In this document: positions 11,655 to 22,393 of the stretch, one piece after another
Layout: each line of letters opens with the position of its first letter
Position numbering within the stretch: position 1 is the first letter of the stretch
The notes under the pieces: model-generated
The model's input: the letters and a program-made list of their open reading frames with translations, nothing else
The model's database searches: none
Told to the model about the DNA's origin: nothing
Position numbers and translations under genes: made by a program
NCBI GenBank assembly: GCA_902806575.1
Contig: CADCXD010000001.1
Coordinates: 930,001 to 994,000 of the forward strand
Source of the DNA: Jackrogersella multiformis
Lineage: Eukaryota > Ascomycota > Sordariomycetes > Xylariales > Hypoxylaceae
DNA length: 64,000 nucleotides
Direction: 5' to 3'

Positions 11655-13389
11655 AGTGCTATTAGTTGGCAATCTCGGGCCTAGCTACGTAAATTTTGGG
11701 ATATTAATTCAAGTTTGGAAAATACCTACAAAGGAGAGCGTTGTGATGTATCTTAGAACTATGCTGTTACTTCAACATCTATGGGACGCAAAAACCGCAA
11801 CAGATTTGCAACGCTACGGCCAGCTTTTGTAGGTACGGATTACTATGAGACCCCTGAATGAATTGAATCATCTGTTTCCTACTTACCTAGATTTCAACAA
11901 CGGAAATATCTTAGACTCTGGAAATTGCGTAATAGCTAGGTTAAAGGCGATGGAATTTCGTCACATCCTGAATCATCCTTCTCGCTTGGCAAAATGGCCA
12001 AAGTACACGTTGCTGCTAATGAATCCCAAGCTTGTTGACATAAATTCAGTGATATGGGACGGTCCAAGACCATAATCCGAGAGTATAAATCCTTTGTGAT
12101 GACATTTAATCCTTTAGAGGATTTAGGTACATGGTCCTAATGACCGTTAGCTTTGCGAGGGACTCAGCCAGGTAAGAATGACTTACTGGGTATTCGCCTG
12201 AGCTGGACGCCTCTCTATAGATCACGACTTGTGAGAGGTCATGTGAGTGAGTTTAGATGCGCATTGGAATTAGTAAGTCTCCAATTATTATAAAGCAGGT
12301 TGGATTCGCGAAGAAATCATCTGATGATTATCACTTTTCCAAGATGTATTTTAAACCCTCTTAGTTTCATTTTACTCTTAAGAGAGGTAGAAGCTTAAAT
12401 ACCAGATAAGTAGGTAATATCGTTAGCAGGATTTAAATTTTGAAGTTACGTACCTAGGTACCCAGCTGGTGAGTAAGCAATGCTCCGTGACATACAGGGT
12501 TAGGGTTAGGGTATTTCTGGGGTTAGGGTTAGCATTTTTTATCGTGCCTCTTATAAACGAGAGACAGCGATAAAGGAGGATCGTAAGTTTAACATGCTTA
12601 ACTAAAAATGTCATAATAAGATACACCTGTAATATTGTATATTCTAACAACTAAATAGGCACCTGGTACTAAATATTGTGAGGTTATTCAGACCGATATA
12701 GGCCCATTTCCCTTGCTGACTAAGCATAGTCTGCCTAAGGTTTCAGGGGCTTAGGGGTAAATTGTATTATTTTTGATACCTAACCTTTGAAATGTACTCA
12801 CATTGATTCGCTAACATATTTAAAAAGAAGCATCATAGTTTATTGTGTATGCGGTCCGAGTACGTGTAAACAGGGATCTTGACCCGGATATTTGAATTTA
12901 ACAACTTACAGGTCATAGAATCCAAATCTATGCCGGAAACGCATATGGTTAAGTCAAAGAAGAATATCCTTCGAATTCTCTCGGCATGGACGATATACAC
13001 CCCGAACGGAGATTCATCCTTAAGTTTCTAAGAAGAGGTAATACGAACCGCGGAAATATGACTATTATACCTCGTCTCTAGGAAGGAGAAACGAAGCAAT
13101 ATGTCACTCTGTTAGCAATATCTGGCTCGAACCCCTGTATTACCTAGTATACAGTAACTCATTGCCGCTGGCCAAGAATACTGCACACATGCTCTGGTAG
13201 TTCACAGAGAAGTAAAATGCTTTATTGCTTGTCCGAGTGCCGAGTTGCTAAGGTTAATGCATTATAAATCATTGCCTCGGATTTCTCCCCTGCGCAAATC
13301 AATGCTTGATTCCATTGCCGAATTTTTCCGCCGTTCATCAAGCCCTGAAGAAATGACGGGACATATCAGTTTCGATTTTTATGGCACGC
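11655..13389. other. Intergenic, AT-rich, with telomere-like repeats
   Basis: No gene is supported. The main landmark is the interstitial TTAGGG tract, entered separately. Short frames at 11845-12075 and 12423-12650 have no recognisable content. The part after about 13250 may contain badly decayed sequence of the NRPS-like adenylation domain, but I cannot align it residue by residue. Confidence 0.5.
12497..12532 (+). repeat. Interstitial telomeric repeat (TTAGGG)n
   Basis: Two short tracts of the fungal/vertebrate telomere unit, GGGTTAGGGTTAGGG at 12497-12511 and GGGGTTAGGGTTAG at 12519-12532, are separated by seven bases (TATTTCT). They are internal, with coding DNA on both sides, so this is not a chromosome end. 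Such tracts can mark old chromosome fusions, healed breaks or telomerase-mediated insertions, or can act as Rap1/Tbf1-type binding sites. The sequence alone does not tell which. Confidence 0.85.
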
Positions 13390-15640
13390 GAAAAACCTGT
13401 TAGCTTACTCGTCTGTTTCACATGTACTTCAGATACTAGCTGAAGAGAATCAAGGCGTTTGTATGCTTCAAGGTATGGGCTTAGTTGGCGTCAGTGGTTC
13501 TGCGTTGACGTCTTCCGTGGGTGATAAGCCAGTCGACTTGGGAATCAACCTCGTGTCGCGAATGGGAAGTTCTGAATGTGGCTCTCTAATGTTTTCATAT
13601 CGTGGCAACGACAATGACAAAGAATCGATGTACTAACTAACCGACGATTCTATACTTCTTTCATTTGAACCAGGAGGGGATCTCTTGTCGGAACTTGTGG
13701 TGAAACCAAGTTGGCCGCTCATATCGAAACCGAACCGCAACGACAATTCATATGCTACGATAGATATATTTGAGGCACACCCAACAATACCAAATACATG
13801 GCGATATCACAATTAAGCCTATGCCCATACCACTCTAGCAAACAGCAAATAATCTGATCCGTCCCCACTCGAAGAGTCTGTCAAAGCCTCGACTCAACTT
13901 ATACAAGATGTTCTCATCTTTGGAGTAGGAAAGGACTTCGGTGCTCTACTCTTCATAGCTCCAAACAACTCTTCCAATGACGACGTTATTGATGCGGCAA
14001 AGTGTGAGATTGGTTAAGGAGACTCGAAGTCTTTCCCGCCTAGCAAGATCAATGTTGGTTGTTATTGAACCAGAAGAAGAACCTTTAGCAAAAAGCAGCA
14101 AGGTAACTATTTTAGGCGTCACGCCGAGGCGCGCTATGTCGATGTGATCGATGGATCCTTTTCTAATAGAGCAACTACCTCTATTATAAGTAAGCCAGAA
14201 GTTTCTGATGTGGATCTCTACCCCATGATACTTGGCTTATTTACCCAAGTTCTAGGTCGTGAGATCGATCCTCGTGGGGATATTTTTCAGCAGGGGGTTG
14301 ACTCAATAGCAGGCATTCAGATAAGGAAGCTCATTGAGTCTACCATCTTCTCCGAGGGATCTCCGAAATGACCCCTGAATATTGTTTATGAGAGCGCGAA
14401 TATTAACGCCTTAGCCAAGAACATGGTCCGAATGCGCAAGGGCAAAGAATTTGGCAACTTAAATAGCGACGTCTCCGAATAGGGGCTAATGAAATAGCTC
14501 TCGAAGAAATACAGCAAATTTGGAAAATTTAATATCAATCTGCGTAAGAAAGATGGTGAAGTCGTTGTTCTACAGGGGCAGTCCGAACACACCTCTTCTC
14601 TATACTATGGAGTGATACCAGAGTGCGAAAGGTGTACTGTCTGCTTTATGGCCAGACTACACTTGCTTCTGGGAAGCGCGTATCGAAGGCACTCTCAAAA
14701 CGTGGGCTGGTGAGGCTGCGGGGTCTAGATGTATCAAAATTCACAGATGGGAAAGTTGCCTGTCTCCCTTGTTGACTATCGGAGTCTCGACTTAACATCT
14801 TTGATGAAGAATGTACGGGTATAGTGACCGAAGTTATTATCTTTATTCATGCGGCTTGGCCGGTCAACTTAAATCTTTTTCCTAGTTCGTTCGAGAACCA
14901 TATAGCGGGAACCCAAAACATGATCAATATAGCGGCGTCAAATGATGCATGGTTCCTTTCGTTAGCTCGACAGCATCAGGAAGTTCTGACCTATCTGTTG
15001 TCGTTGCGGAGACAACATTCTTCGACCCATCACATGCGTCCCCTCTAGACTATTCAAGGTCTAAATGGGTTGCTGAACGAATATGCGCGACAGCATACAA
15101 GAAGTTTCACGGGAATATTCAGAGTGATACTGCAAGGTGTATGGATATAATCATAATACGGGTTGGCCAGCTCTGTGAAGATGAAGCCGGTATATGGAAT
15201 GCAAGCGAGGTATACCCGCTGATGCTGTCGACCGCTGGCTTCATAGGGTGCCCTGCCAGGTTTACCATGTGAGGCTCTGAACTGGTTAGCCGTCGATCAG
15301 ACAGCACAAATAGTTCTAGATGTTGCATTTCTGGCTCATAGCTCGAACTCCCAATCTTCCTAGAGATGTCTAGGTTATATATCACGCCTTGAACTTCCAC
15401 AGGTCGCCATCATGGATTACATTGCTTCAATGGGCCTTGGAAACACCAGAAGGTCCTTCTTTCCAAGGAGTTTAGCTTTCCAAATGGGTGCAGCGACAAG
15501 AGTCAGCACTTGACAGCTCACAGAGGGAATATCCGTCCCAAGCTCTATTAAGGCTGTAGATATGTAGATATGCTGATGACCATTGCGGGATCAGCTTCTA
15601 AGAAGCTCTAATATTTGACATCATGTCAAGTTTGTGGTTG
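13390..15640 (+). pseudogene. Decayed NRPS-like synthetase (adenylation, carrier, thioester reductase)
   Basis: Homology blocks in the correct order lie in shifting frames with many stops. From 13403 comes an adenylation core (HVLQILAEENQGV, then NLVSRMGSSECGSLM). From 13679 comes ELVVKPSWPLISK to SYATIDIFEAHP, the usual adenylation block of fungal NRPS-like reductases. From about 13893 comes DVLIFGVGKDFGALLFIAP, and near 14125 a HAEARYVDVIDG end. The carrier domain lies at 14210-14345 (DIFQQGVDSIAGIQIRK, with the phosphopantetheine serine kept). A TGA follows at 14369. The thioester-reductase (NAD(P)-binding, Lys2-like) domain spans about 14570-15640: HAAWPVNLNLF at 14850, YSRSKWVAE at 15053, LNWLAVD at 15279 and YHALNFHRSPSW near 15377. 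Intact relatives activate an acid and release it as an aldehyde or alcohol. No single frame could make a working enzyme. The N-terminal third of the adenylation domain is not visible. Confidence 0.85.
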
Positions 15641-18600
15641 TCGCGGACAATGAGAAGCATCGAACACTTATAAAGTAATAAGAATGCGGTGAGCAGTAGT
15701 TGTGAACTACGCTTGTTGGGATCTAAATGAAGGAAGAACAAGTACACGTATTCCCGTTATATTTAATCAGCAACTCGTCTATTCACAACACTGAGGTTAC
15801 CACTCTTTTCTTTAATTTCCGTTCATAGATGCTGCCTCAAATTACTCAGAGAGGTAACTTTACTAGGTATGATGTTGAAATTAACCATGACTCGGAGGGA
15901 TTATGGCATTACAGTGTTAATAGTGTAGAATACGAATCTGTGAATAGTAAAACATCTGAAGCAGAAAAAAGGGGTTTGTAGAAGATATTACAATATTCTC
16001 ATATTTACCGAGAGCTAGAAAATAATGGAGGAGGTAAATTAGCAATCATAGATGTGATAGTATAAATGATTATGGGTTGTTGATGATGATCTCGTTTGCG
16101 TCTGGAGGCTGGGTTGTTGATGCTTACTTGAACTATAGCTGTTATAAGCGAGTAATGTAACATTGAAGTTGGCTTGCTAACATTGATCTACTGTGGCATA
16201 CACAGATTACTTAAATGGTTTTGGTAATTAATAAAACGTCTTCGGCCTTTTGGACCTAAAGATAATAGGTGGATCAGCTGCAGATATATTAACTAAGTAG
16301 ATAAAGAAGATCGGGGTCTTATGTTGTGTTAGGTCGCTGCCTGAAGGAGGATATCTCCGTCGTTTAATCCGATTTGATCTTTCACTAGGTTGATCTCGAT
16401 CCTTATACCTTATTGATCATGCATATCACTTATCTATACTTCTTTTTCTACGAGAAGACCAAACCGATCAGGTCCTGTGGATCCCCGGGATTGGTATTAT
16501 TGCCAATCCTAATATCAACCTAAGTGGATAAGTATAAGTGACTATAGAGGAATAGGCGCGGGCATATGGAAGCCCCTATACTAAATAGATATGGGACCTT
16601 AACCTAACCTTCATATATCACACAAGGTCTATATAACAGTTAAAAGCAAGTATATACACATTCCTAGTTTGCGTTTCTCGCGTGTAATAAATATAATAGC
16701 AGGGAATGTAAAGTAGACGAGTCGAACGCCACTGCTCCGCGATAGTACTTGCTTAATGCCGTATAGAAGTTCGTATCCGAAGAATCATGTAGTCTCTTCT
16801 ACTATCCACATTCCTATATGCATGCAGAAGCTATATTGAAACAAGGTTGGAGGGTATTCTTGATAGCAACTTACATACCAAGGTAGGCAGTCTTGGGATC
16901 GCGGTGTAATATTATGTTAACCGCCAATAACCAAATTGATGATATTTGCGGTTGTGCCCTTCCTGCAGTACAATGTGCAGGGACTTTTAATCCTCCCAGA
17001 TGCGTCAAGTGACAACAGATTAAGTTCCAGACTCCATCTTGCATGGAAATATCCCGGATGCTTATACTGATTGGCTAGTAGTGTTTATTATGTGTCAATC
17101 TGCAGTCGAACGCAGCACCGGTGGCCGTCATGATCAACGGTGTATAGTTACCAAAGCCGTCATTGTCCTAGGTCATAGGATTGCACCTTGATTAGGTACC
17201 TAGGTAGGTATCTAGGTACTCTGGATATTTGAACCGATGCTTCAAGGATCATAGCAGGTATGGCCCTTGTTTGCCACATAGGACTTGGTACATATTATTA
17301 TGATAGCAACCTGGCGTGAAATATATCAAGTTGATGTAATGGGTCCAAAGATACCTAGCATGGTGTATAGCGTTAGACCGCAAGTGATGATGATAGCCCC
17401 TCATAGATAGCGTGTTCCCCGGGTATACCGAGAGGTCGGGATGAAACCTTTTCGATAGCTATTATGGGGAAAAGGGAAAATCAATATATGGTATAGCATT
17501 ATGGCATGCCAGCATATAGACTAAACTGGTTGGTTTTAGTCAATGTTTGAGAAATAGAAAGAAGTGATGCCCAAATAAGATTGTATCGGTAGCGTTACGA
17601 CAAATCCTTCCAATCTTCTATGCAACTCTTCGGCAGATGTTTCGCAGCTGATTCGGTTGGCCTATAGGAATTCGTCGATAGCTCTCCGCATTCTCAGGTG
17701 GACCAATTATACCGAATCTGCGGAATGGCATAGCGCGAAAAGTGACGGGACAATCACATCTGTTGATAGATCAATGGGGAGAAAGAGATCCATCTGGGGA
17801 TCAGCAACCAGCCTTGCCAGCTTTGACCGCATAGACACCATATCCATATGATCCATCCATATGATCCATATGATAAGCAAGGTCTAGCCGCAGGTGTAAA
17901 AAGGCGTTGGATTACTCTAGGCGCTCTGCTTTATCTCCGTTATCGGGCGTCGTACCGTATCCCGAGCCATGCTAACGGAGATAACGTCGCATGGAGGCAT
18001 GGCGACGTGACGGCAACTCAGATGCACGCCGACATATATTATTCTTAATATGTAAGAAGCGTGGTTATCGGCCTTAAATCGCATGATATATCTATCAATA
18101 AGACTTGCACTATTCTGGTAGGCTATTAGCGCGATCTGAACTATAACCAAACCTCCTATGAAATATTGAGGTATACAGTATGTATATTATTAGATATACA
18201 CATGCATGTAAATATTTACCTAGGTCCCAACAGTCAGCGGGGTGTGTGTTAAATGACCAAGGCCCAGACAAGAAATAGGGTACCTACCCAAAATGAAAAA
18301 AAAAGGGGTATCATTCATTCAGCCCCAAACTTGTTCGCACATCCTGACCTCCTAACCGACATCGCGAAAGCTAATGCGCAATGACTCTCGGGATTCGGTT
18401 TCCCACTCTCGAAGCAGCGCCAGGTTGTGCATCGCGGCTCTTCCCTTTCAAAGGTGGCATCGCATCTGATAGTCTGGATGCCGCTTTAATTATGTCCGGT
18501 AACGCTGGGGTAGCCCCTCCACACCTTTCAGGCTGATAATCCCTTCGTCAGGTTTGAACCACGTATGTTTAGCGAGTAATTCCTATCGTGATAGAGTTAA

Positions 18601-19058
18601 GAGCTAACATGATAATTGGAGAGACATCTGATACAACGACGGACCGACACGCCCTCGTCGTCGGTTCCACATATGGTGCCGCCCTATCTTTGGGTGTTGA
18701 CATGCCTGGCAGTAGACAAATTCGCGTCTTGTCTATCTATCATCACAATGCCCAATCGTCGACTAGATTCGTCCTAGATGATACCAGCAACGCATTATCC
18801 GGGGCCCCGTGGCTCTGCCATTGGCGAGATAGAGCGAACTATTGATTAGAGTCAAGACCTTGGAGATAAGGACTGAACGAACCCTGGGCCGGCTTCACGG
18901 TCATAAATGGAGGCATGGAAGACACTCCTCTGGCCTTGATGTCGAGCCTACATCATCTGCTTCAAATTCATTCTCAATACTATAGCGAGATCACTTCTCC
19001 CGCGTTTAGAAGCGTCTCCCATTCGTCCTGATACCTCTGCATCTATCTATCCAACACC
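15641..19058. other. Gene-poor intergenic stretch
   Basis: About 3.4 kb with no supported gene. Open frames such as 17657-17851 and 18588-18845 are short and carry no recognisable motif. I noticed a local inverted pair TATCTCCGTTA/TAACGGAGATA (near 17932 and 17974), a TACCTAGG cluster at 17196-17215, and an A run near 18296-18304. The last 200 bases lead into a CACCATGG start context for the dioxygenase gene. The emptiness next to a dead synthetase fits loss of former cluster genes, but no remnant can be named. Confidence 0.5.
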
Positions 19059-20361
19059 ATGGCAGCTGCAGCAGTTATGTCAGCTCCGCTTGATGCTAAG
19101 CGGAACTGGTCCCCAATTATCACGGCACCTGCCGTTCCTAGTGTGGGAAATGAGCCATTCGATCCTGCACGACACCTTGCCTTCAAGGAGACTCCAAAGG
19201 TGTATTCGATGAAGGACATAGGTCTCCCCGAGGACACTGGCATCTCTCAGGTTGCCGTCTCGGAGCCCTTTCCACTATTCACAGAAGAAGCTGTGATGAG
19301 GATGAGGCAAGAAGTCCTCAGTCCCGAGGTGCTCGGCAACTGCCAGTACTCTAGTAATCTAGCGCAGTGCCAACTGAGAGGATTCGCGAATAAGTAAGTT
19401 TTCTTCGTGTAAACATTTTAACGGGTTATAGAAGCGCAGTGGCTAACTATGAAATCACCTTAGGTATGCACCTTTCGTCTACGACGTGTGGAAGAGCCCG
19501 GAGACGCTAGCCATCATCTCCAAAGTTGCTGGTATCGACCTGGTGACTGAGATGGACTTTGAAATTGGCCACATCAATATCTCTGTCAAATCTGAGCAGG
19601 AGAAGCAAGAGGAGCTCCAAGCATTTAACGACCGAGCCCAACATGAGGCTGACGAGGGCATCGCGGGTTGCCCCTGGGAAGACGACAAGCCCATTGTGGA
19701 CTGGCACACTGATAGCTACCCATTCGTCTGCGTGACCATGCTTAGTGATTGCACTACGATGATCGGTGGCGAGACGGCTCTCCGTACCGGTAAGGGAGAC
19801 ATTATGAAAGTGCGAGGTCCCCAGATGGTAAGTTCCCCTCCTGGATGACTCATCCCCTCCCCTCCGAAAACAGTTAAAGGAAAAACAACTAATCATGAAA
19901 ATCAGGGCTGTGCGGTGGTGCTTCAAGGTAGATATATCGAGCACCAAGCTCTGCGGGCACTCGGCACGGCGGAGCGCATCAGCATGGTGACTTCATTCCG
20001 GCCACGATGCCACAAGGTGCGCGACGACACGGTCCTAACGACCGTGCGACCTATCTCCAACCTCTCGGAGCTGTACAACCAATTCAGCGAGTACCGACTC
20101 GAGATACTCGAGGAGCGCATCCGACAGCAGCTGAAGGAATTGCGTGAAGCCAACGGCGCCGGTCGCAAGGTCGCAACGCGAAAACTTAAGGCCTTCTTCC
20201 AAGAGCAGGAGAAATTCCTTGCCCACATGAACCGGGAGATGGTCGATGACGAGGAAGTCGTCCGTGGAAGCATTGACGATAGCCACCTGCTCACAAAGAA
20301 CGGCGCGGCGACTACCAAAAAGGCGGGAGTGAAGTCCAAGAAACGCCCGAGACGTTTTTAA
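19059..20361 (+). CDS. Putative Fe(II)/2-oxoglutarate-dependent dioxygenase
   Basis: Three exons (19059-19393, 19464-19827, 19906-20361) give 384 residues, with a strong start context (CACCATGG). The middle holds a probable metal-binding HxD (His193 and Asp195 in VDWHTDSYPF). A distal His246 (GRYIEHQALRA) and Arg257 or Arg265 (TAERISMVTSFRPR) would complete the 2-His-1-carboxylate triad and the 2-oxoglutarate-binding arginine. The arrangement WHTDSYPFVCVTMLSD ... GGETALRTGKGD resembles fungal 2OG oxygenases of secondary metabolism. The last 110 residues form a charged, probably helical extension ending in a Lys/Arg-rich tail (KSKKRPRRF) that could act as a nuclear-localisation-type signal. 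The substrate is unknown. It sits between the dead NRPS-like gene and the P450, so a tailoring role is a fair guess. Confidence 0.7.
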
Positions 20362-20622
20362 GAACATAGCTACATGAATAAGTATAAGAGACAGAGAAAA
20401 GGTGTGTGTAAGTGACTACAGCTTGAGCCTAAAGTCCGTCATTCGAGTTAGCGTTGTAGCGTTCTATTAATTAATTCAGATCCCGACTCACTCCGTTGTA
20501 ACTTAATCATCGGTAGACCTCACATAAATTGAAATACTTCTGATCCATTCTAAAAGACTTAATATAGTTGAAGTGAAATGTTCGTAATTGTTTAAGCCCC
20601 ATGAGTATTGGAAGGCTCCTAT

Positions 20623-21720
20623 TTAGTAGGGGGGAGGGTCATCGGCCGATATTGCCAGTTCGCCTGCGTTGTTATTGGCTACGCGTTCAAATATACGCAC
20701 TCTCGCCATTTGCAACTCTTCTCTTGCAGTTTTTAGCACGACCGCATGGACTATCATCTCTTGGTCGGCTTCTTGATGTCTGGAGTTAGCTAGGGCCAGC
20801 TGATTGAGCAGGCTAGCCCAAGCTCGATTAAGAGCCGACTGAGAATCCTTGATTTTCTCATGGAAGGCCATGTCACTGATAATGTTGTCAAAGAAGACAT
20901 CACCCATTAGGCTGCCACGCGCAAAGCCAACAGCCGGAAGACTTTGCACGTCTGGTGACATTCGCTGTGCCTGCCGTACGAGCAAGCGCGCCTGGCTGAC
21001 CTGATTTTCGGCTTTGTCTATCGCGTTACGCTCCATCATGTCCGAAAATGATCCTCCACCAAACATATCCATTTGGCTGTGACTTAATGCCTCCTCTGTG
21101 GAGATAAGAGCCTTGCTGAGACGTTCTTTGGCATCTGATAGGAGGCTCACAACATGGAGCTCTGTTTCTACCTTTACACGAGAGCTATGGTATGCCTGCA
21201 ATGCGCTCTCGGAGTCCTGTTCCGAACGGTCTTCTTCGGGGAAGGCTGGTGTAGGTCCCTGGAAGATGCTGTCATATAGACTATCAAGTTGTTGCTGAGC
21301 ATCTGTATGGCGATCCACTACAGCCTCTAAATCACTCTGTGCCTCCAAGGCCTTAGAGCGCATATTTCTGATACTCTCCTCCTGCTCTTTCGCCTGATGT
21401 TCCTGCTGCAAGACAGCAAAGTATTCTTTTTCCTCCTTCTTAGCCTTGGCTTCGAATTTTTCCGTCTTGCCGCTCACACGGTAGGCAAAGCGCTTCATGA
21501 CAGAGTCGCGGTATTTTTTGTGCTCCTTGAACTCCTCGGCTCGCTGCTTGTCCAATAGAGCAATGCGCTTTTGGATGCTAGAGAGCTCGGTGTTGAGATC
21601 ACTGATGAAGCGCTTCTGCTGTTCTAATGTGGGCAGCGCATAGTCCGTCTCGGAGAGGATATCCAATAGCTCCCTATTGCGGGGGGCGGCCGCTTTGATA
21701 TTATTCGTAATTGAAGACAT
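20623..21720 (-). CDS. Coiled-coil protein with C-terminal PPPY motif, function unknown
   Basis: One exon, 365 residues, starting at the ATG at 21720. From about residue 35 to 165 it is rich in Glu, Lys and Gln with heptad-like spacing (LEQQKRFISDLNTELSSIQKRI, KAKKEEKEYFAVLQQEHQ), so a long coiled coil is likely. A second helical part lies at about 175-350. There is no signal peptide or membrane helix. The protein ends in DDPPPY, a PPxY motif that WW-domain ubiquitin ligases of the Rsp5/Nedd4 type recognise, which suggests an adaptor or ligase target. The tail-to-tail gap to the dioxygenase gene is about 260 bases. I do not recognise a named family. The general make-up recalls fungal cortical or eisosome-type helical proteins, but I cannot assign it there. 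Confidence 0.75.
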   Translation of the reverse strand: MSSITNNIKAAAPRNRELLDILSETDYALPTLEQQKRFISDLNTELSSIQKRIALLDKQRAEEFKEHKKYRDSVMKRFAYRVSGKTEKFEAKAKKEEKEYFAVLQQEHQAKEQEESIRNMRSKALEAQSDLEAVVDRHTDAQQQLDSLYDSIFQGPTPAFPEEDRSEQDSESALQAYHSSRVKVETELHVVSLLSDAKERLSKALISTEEALSHSQMDMFGGGSFSDMMERNAIDKAENQVSQARLLVRQAQRMSPDVQSLPAVGFARGSLMGDVFFDNIISDMAFHEKIKDSQSALNRAWASLLNQLALANSRHQEADQEMIVHAVVLKTAREELQMARVRIFERVANNNAGELAISADDPPPY

Positions 21721-22393
21721 TGGATGGTGAGTGAAGTTCTTAAGCTACCTCGTATGAATGGTTCTTAGGTCAAAAGTACCTACCAAGGTAGTTAATATTA
21801 AAAGAAAGACCTGATTTATGTTTTGTTTCCAGATCATTCGTTTATTGCGCCTCACACGTAGCAGCTGCGACACAATTTGAATCAGGTCTTGGTTTACACA
21901 TGGGTGTCGGTTATTAAGGGGGAATTAGAAGTTTAGAATATCCAAATCCAAATCCAATATCCAAAACATCTTTATTCATTAGCTCTACCCAATTATTAAC
22001 TTCCGATCTTTGGGAAGCTCCTGCACGCAATATCCTGTCAGTTGTCAGCTTGTGTAATCGGTACAGGTCTAGGTACCTAGGTACTATGTAAAGTTTCTTT
22101 TTCAAACTTGGAATATTTGTGGGTGTCTGTGTAGCGAACTGACCTCGCCCGGAAGTGGCTATGTGGCTGTGTAAGCACATGTACATCCGTACTCGTCACC
22201 CTTAAATTCTACCTACCTTAGGTACCTAAGGTATACTGAGACAGTGACGTCATATTTGGATTTGAATGCGTAAGAGCTGACAGGGATAAATGATAGAATT
22301 TATTTTAATTAACCTTTTACTCTTCATATCTTCTACCTTTCCATCCTATCTACACCACCTACCTAGGAGGTAGGTAAGTAGATACGTATCGAA
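21721..22393. other. Intergenic with TACCTAGG repeats
   Basis: No gene is visible. TACCTAGG-type units occur at about 22071-22084, 22212-22226 and 22350-22372, close to the 3' end of the MFS gene. The stretch presumably includes the coiled-coil gene promoter and the MFS 3' untranslated region. Confidence 0.55.

Noticed and set aside
14144..14371. Stand-alone acyl-carrier protein gene
   Set aside because: The carrier domain is flanked in order by adenylation and reductase remnants, so it is part of one dead multidomain gene.
18588..18845. 85-residue open frame upstream of the dioxygenase gene
   Set aside because: No motif, no splice partner that extends it, and no conserved start context.
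19923..20339. 138-residue frame on the minus strand inside the dioxygenase gene
   Set aside because: It is the antisense of a well-supported third exon with a family motif.
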